A stretch of DNA of 58,890 bases. It comes from Candidatus Saccharimonadota bacterium. Its GTDB lineage: Bacteria > Patescibacteriota > Saccharimonadia > Saccharimonadales > Saccharimonadaceae. How positions within the stretch are numbered: position 1 is the stretch's first letter; the number at the start of each line of letters is the position of its first letter. Positions 55,675 through 58,890 of the stretch are shown one piece after another. Location: NCBI GenBank assembly GCA_017516075.1, contig JAFWDS010000013.1, positions 1-58,890 on the forward strand. The letters are read 5' to 3'. Position numbers and translations under genes: made by a program. Under the pieces are notes generated by a model that saw only the letters and a program-made list of their open reading frames with translations, was not told the origin of the DNA and ran no database searches.

Positions 55675-58600
55675 CTAGCTACCTATCAAGCAACGGACAC
55701 TAAATCCGTAGATCTTATAGTGGCTGTAGGACGGGTACAAGGTCGTAGAGCTCAGGATCAGGTAGTAAGAGGAGTCGCCGCCGTCCGCCGACCTACTCCA
55801 ATAATAGCCGGCGCCATGACCCGCGGACGAGCCATTGAAGCTGCCGGAGTAAAGGAAGTTGTTGGGGAAGGCTCTAAAGCGATTGCTCATGATGTCACCG
55901 GTACCGGTGCCTGATTGGTTTTCTCCACTTCCATCATAGCTTCTAGAAAGGGTGCCGAAATCTTTAGTCGTGGTGCCACTGGTTGGCAAAGTCCAGTTGG
56001 TGGGACAGATAGAAGTACCTGCAGATTCAGAGCCGGATGCACCAACGGCGGACGAGTAGTAGGTGGTATTAGCCATCGCAGCAGCCCAGGTGTAGTAATT
56101 GCCATAGGATGAGATTGTAGAGGTTTTATAAGTACCACTGGTGGATGGGCTAGTGGCGTTGGCATAGTTTTCTGTATAGGTTGGGCTTTGTAGAGCACTA
56201 GAGTTATTGCTGTTATTGTAACGTGGAAAACGATAGCCTGGGTAGTTAGAAGTGCCAATATCTTCTAGCGTACTGGTAGATGAATTGTAAGTATCTACTG
56301 GCGGATTAGCAGAAGATTTGTAGATACCACCATTAGCGAAGGTAAGGGAGGTAGTAGAGGTACTAAAGTTGGCAGATTCTGAGGCAGCGAGACCAACGAA
56401 GCTTCCATAGGTTCCTGGAGTACCACCATAACCTTGGGAGAGAGATTCATTGGTGACGGTTGGATCATTGGTATTATTCCCCACTGTACCTTCGTGCTCT
56501 AGGCGGAGGTTTTCTATCATCCAGCAGTTATTGTCGGCTAGTTTTGCTATCGTATATACTTCATTATCACGTTTGTCAGTAAGAGCGATTACACTACCTG
56601 GAGTAATAACACCAGTAGAAGAATTGAACTCTGCTTTAGTTAAGGCATTACAATCAGTAGAAGTGAAATCTTGGAGATAAATTGGAGTACTAGATGGATC
56701 GGATGGATTAGTCTTTTCGGCTGGCACCCAGACAGCATACATAGTAATGATATTAGTACCATTAGTGGGGTAAGCTGGAGCATCTATAGTTTCCATCGGT
56801 CCGTAGATGACTGGGTCATTAGTATTATCGTTATCCGTGAAGTGAGCCCAAGCATCCGAATCGGTAGACCAACCAGCGAAACCGTTACCCGATTTCTTGA
56901 AGTTAGAGGCAAGGAGGATTACTGGGTCACCTTCGCCTACATTAGTTTGTTTAACGCTTTTTACACCAGTACTTTGGTCTATTGTGCCCATACCAGTACC
57001 ATCGTTACTAGACCCATTACCATCATATTGGATAGAGTAGACTGGGACCCAGTGGGCGTAGAGGGTAATGCTACTTCCTGCACCGGAGCCACTAGGCACC
57101 GTGTAGGTCTTACCTACGCCATATTCAGTATTAGTATTGTCTGAGTTATCGGCTACGGTGGACCAACCTTTAATCTTCCAGCCGGTAAGAGTCCATTTAT
57201 TATAAGCGGCGAGAGTGCCAGTTTCGGTACCAGTGCTGGGGTTATTGGTGAGGTTAATCATCTGCTCGCTAGTACCGTCGGAGACAGTTGTTGTACAACT
57301 GGCGTTAGCACTGGCGTAAGTCTGACAGTTATTCACGTAAGTGATGGTGTATTGGGGGACCCACTGGGCGTAGAGAGTGATAGTGGAGCCGGGAGCAGGA
57401 TTGAGATTAGTTATAGCGGTATTTGCAGCAATAGCAGTACCGGTGCCATCGGCGGCAGTATTCCAACCGTTGAAGGCCCAGCCAGTCCTAGTAAAACCAG
57501 CGCCTTGCTGTGCATTGGTGCTGTTTATTTCTACATTGGTTTGAGAAGCGACGGAGCCGGTGACTGGGTATTCGGTGGTGCCGTTGCCGTCATAGTTGAT
57601 GGTAGCGGTGCCGTTAGAAGCGACGCAGCGAATATTGTACCCCATCCTCTTATTATAGTTCGTGGTGGTAGCGTTAGCAGTGGCGGAGCTATAGTAGGCT
57701 GGCGTACCGCCAGAGGTTGAGGTCCAAAGATAGACCGCTGTGGTACTGGCAGGATTACTGGTGCCAGCTTTATAACCAGCTTTATAAAAATTGAATGGAG
57801 CGCTATAGGCATTTGAAGTGGTAAGGCTAGCTTTAGTTTTCAAATTATCATATTGGTTCCTGGTGGGGAGATCCCAATTCTTTGGGCAAATAGAGGATGT
57901 GACATTGGTGCCACTGGAGGAATAGTTAGTGGTGCTAGCTAAAGCTGAAGCCCAGGTGTAATAAATGCCGTAAGTAGAATCTATATATAATAATGGCGTA
58001 GTATAAGAAGTGGCATTATTAGTAGTCAAAAATGAGGAAGTGCTGGCGGGGAGGGTGAAAGTAGTGTTCTCAGCCAGGTCGGTATCGTCAATGGTGAGGG
58101 TAACCGTACCATCGCCATTAGGACCATATGTGCCGGTGCGGCCAAGATTTAAGTTGGTAGTCATCCAGCAGAGACCATCAGCTAGTTTGGATACGGTGTA
58201 TTGTTCTGGTTGTTCTGGACTCTCTCCGGTGGTGACTTTACCACGATAATCCAGAAGCGTAGCAGCAGGAGCATTAGCTGCGGTGGTGATGGGTGAATTA
58301 TAACAAGCAGCCGGAGACATATCTTGCATTTCGTTATGGTCTATAGTCTTTTCGGTGCCTACTGGAGTACTGGTAGTAAGATCTGCTAGGGTGGCTTGTT
58401 TCCATTGAGCATATAGTGTGATGGTGCTTCCTGCCGCAGTTAAGTCTTCTACTGATTCTTTGTCTTTATACCAGTCTCCAGTACCATCTGCCGCGGTATT
58501 CCAACCCCAAAAAACCCAGAGTTTGTCTGGGTCTCCTGTAATAGTATTATTGTCTGCATCTGTATAGCTAGCTCCAGTAGGCGCGGTAAGAGTATCTGCT

Positions 58601-58890
58601 GAAGTGAGTTTAGTAGCTATACCCTCCTGGATACCTTGGTTAGCTACTGCGCCAGTACCACCATTGGCATTAAAAGAAACTATATATTCAGTACAAGTTG
58701 CGTCCATAGTGAGATAATAGACAATCGCTCCATTACTAGCCATTTGATATGAGCCAGGAGTGACGGAATCTGCTACTTTGGTGCCATAATATATAGAAAA
58801 GGTATCATCTATATCGGTCTGGCTAGCAGTTTGGGATGGAGTCTTAAGTACACTAGCTGTAGTAGATAGTGGAGAAAAAACCGTAGAAGA
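55675..58890 (-). CDS. Giant surface protein with InlB-type repeats and two FISUMP domains (5' partial)
   Basis: The frame stays open from 58743 to the window edge (49 more codons), so the true start lies beyond 58890. In the visible part (about 1071 residues) there are four Listeria/Bacteroides (Flg_new/InlB B-type) repeats such as GWNTAADGTGTAIAANTA...ITLYAQWV. Two FISUMP domains flank them, one near the N-terminus (VSKLADGLCWMTTNL, CPKNWDLPTRNQY) and one at the C-terminus (TIAKLADNNCWMIENLRL, CPTNWTLPTSG, YGFSVRC). It has no LPXTG at the end. It is likely an extracellular adhesin, paralogous to the 33701 protein. Confidence 0.85.
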   Translation of the reverse strand, partial: SSTVFSPLSTTASVLKTPSQTASQTDIDDTFSIYYGTKVADSVTPGSYQMASNGAIVYYLTMDATCTEYIVSFNANGGTGAVANQGIQEGIATKLTSADTLTAPTGASYTDADNNTITGDPDKLWVFWGWNTAADGTGDWYKDKESVEDLTAAGSTITLYAQWKQATLADLTTSTPVGTEKTIDHNEMQDMSPAACYNSPITTAANAPAATLLDYRGKVTTGESPEQPEQYTVSKLADGLCWMTTNLNLGRTGTYGPNGDGTVTLTIDDTDLAENTTFTLPASTSSFLTTNNATSYTTPLLYIDSTYGIYYTWASALASTTNYSSSGTNVTSSICPKNWDLPTRNQYDNLKTKASLTTSNAYSAPFNFYKAGYKAGTSNPASTTAVYLWTSTSGGTPAYYSSATANATTTNYNKRMGYNIRCVASNGTATINYDGNGTTEYPVTGSVASQTNVEINSTNAQQGAGFTRTGWAFNGWNTAADGTGTAIAANTAITNLNPAPGSTITLYAQWVPQYTITYVNNCQTYASANASCTTTVSDGTSEQMINLTNNPSTGTETGTLAAYNKWTLTGWKIKGWSTVADNSDNTNTEYGVGKTYTVPSGSGAGSSITLYAHWVPVYSIQYDGNGSSNDGTGMGTIDQSTGVKSVKQTNVGEGDPVILLASNFKKSGNGFAGWSTDSDAWAHFTDNDNTNDPVIYGPMETIDAPAYPTNGTNIITMYAVWVPAEKTNPSDPSSTPIYLQDFTSTDCNALTKAEFNSSTGVITPGSVIALTDKRDNEVYTIAKLADNNCWMIENLRLEHEGTVGNNTNDPTVTNESLSQGYGGTPGTYGSFVGLAASESANFSTSTTSLTFANGGIYKSSANPPVDTYNSSTSTLEDIGTSNYPGYRFPRYNNSNNSSALQSPTYTENYANATSPSTSGTYKTSTISSYGNYYTWAAAMANTTYYSSAVGASGSESAGTSICPTNWTLPTSGTTTKDFGTLSRSYDGSGENQSGTGTGDIMSNRFRAFPNNFLYSGSFNGSSAGHGAGYYWSRSADGGDSSYYLILSSTTLYPSYSHYKIYGFSVRCLIGS

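Noticed and set aside
55675-58890. CRISPR array or tandem DNA repeat in the giant gene
   Set aside because: The similar segments are degenerate protein repeats of variable spacing in a long open frame, not fixed direct repeats with spacers. No CRISPR is seen anywhere in the window.

Overview
The window looks like one contig piece from a Patescibacteria (CPR) genome, most likely a Saccharibacteria (TM7) relative. I infer this from the mix of short informational genes with standard stop codons, a class III ribonucleotide reductase, a minimal SufC plus SufB-like pair, many small membrane proteins of CPR type, and large surface proteins built of FISUMP and InlB-type repeats. No close reference could be consulted, so the phylum assignment is an inference.

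Layout: a 16S rRNA 5' end lies on the minus strand at the left edge, followed by a secreted sortase-type protein, two plus-strand genes with duplicated promoter/leaders (1.6-3.1 kb), gyrA-gyrB, a VirD4/TraD-like ATPase operon, tmRNA, a hairpin array and comM. Next come infC-rpmI-rplT-rpmB, an unknown coiled-coil protein, rnpB, a Nudix-RNase H fusion, an M50 protease, a small regulator pair, miaA, a frameshifted thrS and a racemase-like gene. Then follow tRNA-Val(TAC), a GT2 glycosyltransferase operon, tRNA-Thr(CGT), an RSH alarmone enzyme, nrdD-nrdG, a FISUMP surface protein, sufC-sufB-like, tRNA-Val(CAC), prfA-prmC, htrA, lepB, parA-parB, rplU, two cell-surface proteins, ileS, an HD-only alarmone-hydrolase-like gene, mscS, a thioredoxin-like protein, nrdR, ftsZ and an open-ended giant surface protein.

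The most unusual signal is not a gene. About twenty long nested palindromes (roughly 80-240 bp) are scattered through the window. Each has long inverted arms unique to the locus, while the cores recur between loci. One family (A) sits directly after the CCA end of tmRNA and of both tRNA-Val genes, always in the same orientation. A second (B) has an almost identical 75-bp core at 20.65 and 38.37 kb. Three other palindromes are translated in frame inside GyrA, MiaA and IleS, similar in principle to the Rickettsia palindromic elements.

Other themes: at least nine genes have a -10 box only 6-8 bp before the ATG, which predicts leaderless mRNAs. infC appears to start at AUA. NrdR has lost its zinc-ribbon cysteines although two NrdR-like boxes flank the nrdD promoter. 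thrS is broken by a frameshift in a universally conserved motif. The tmRNA has a non-canonical T-loop.
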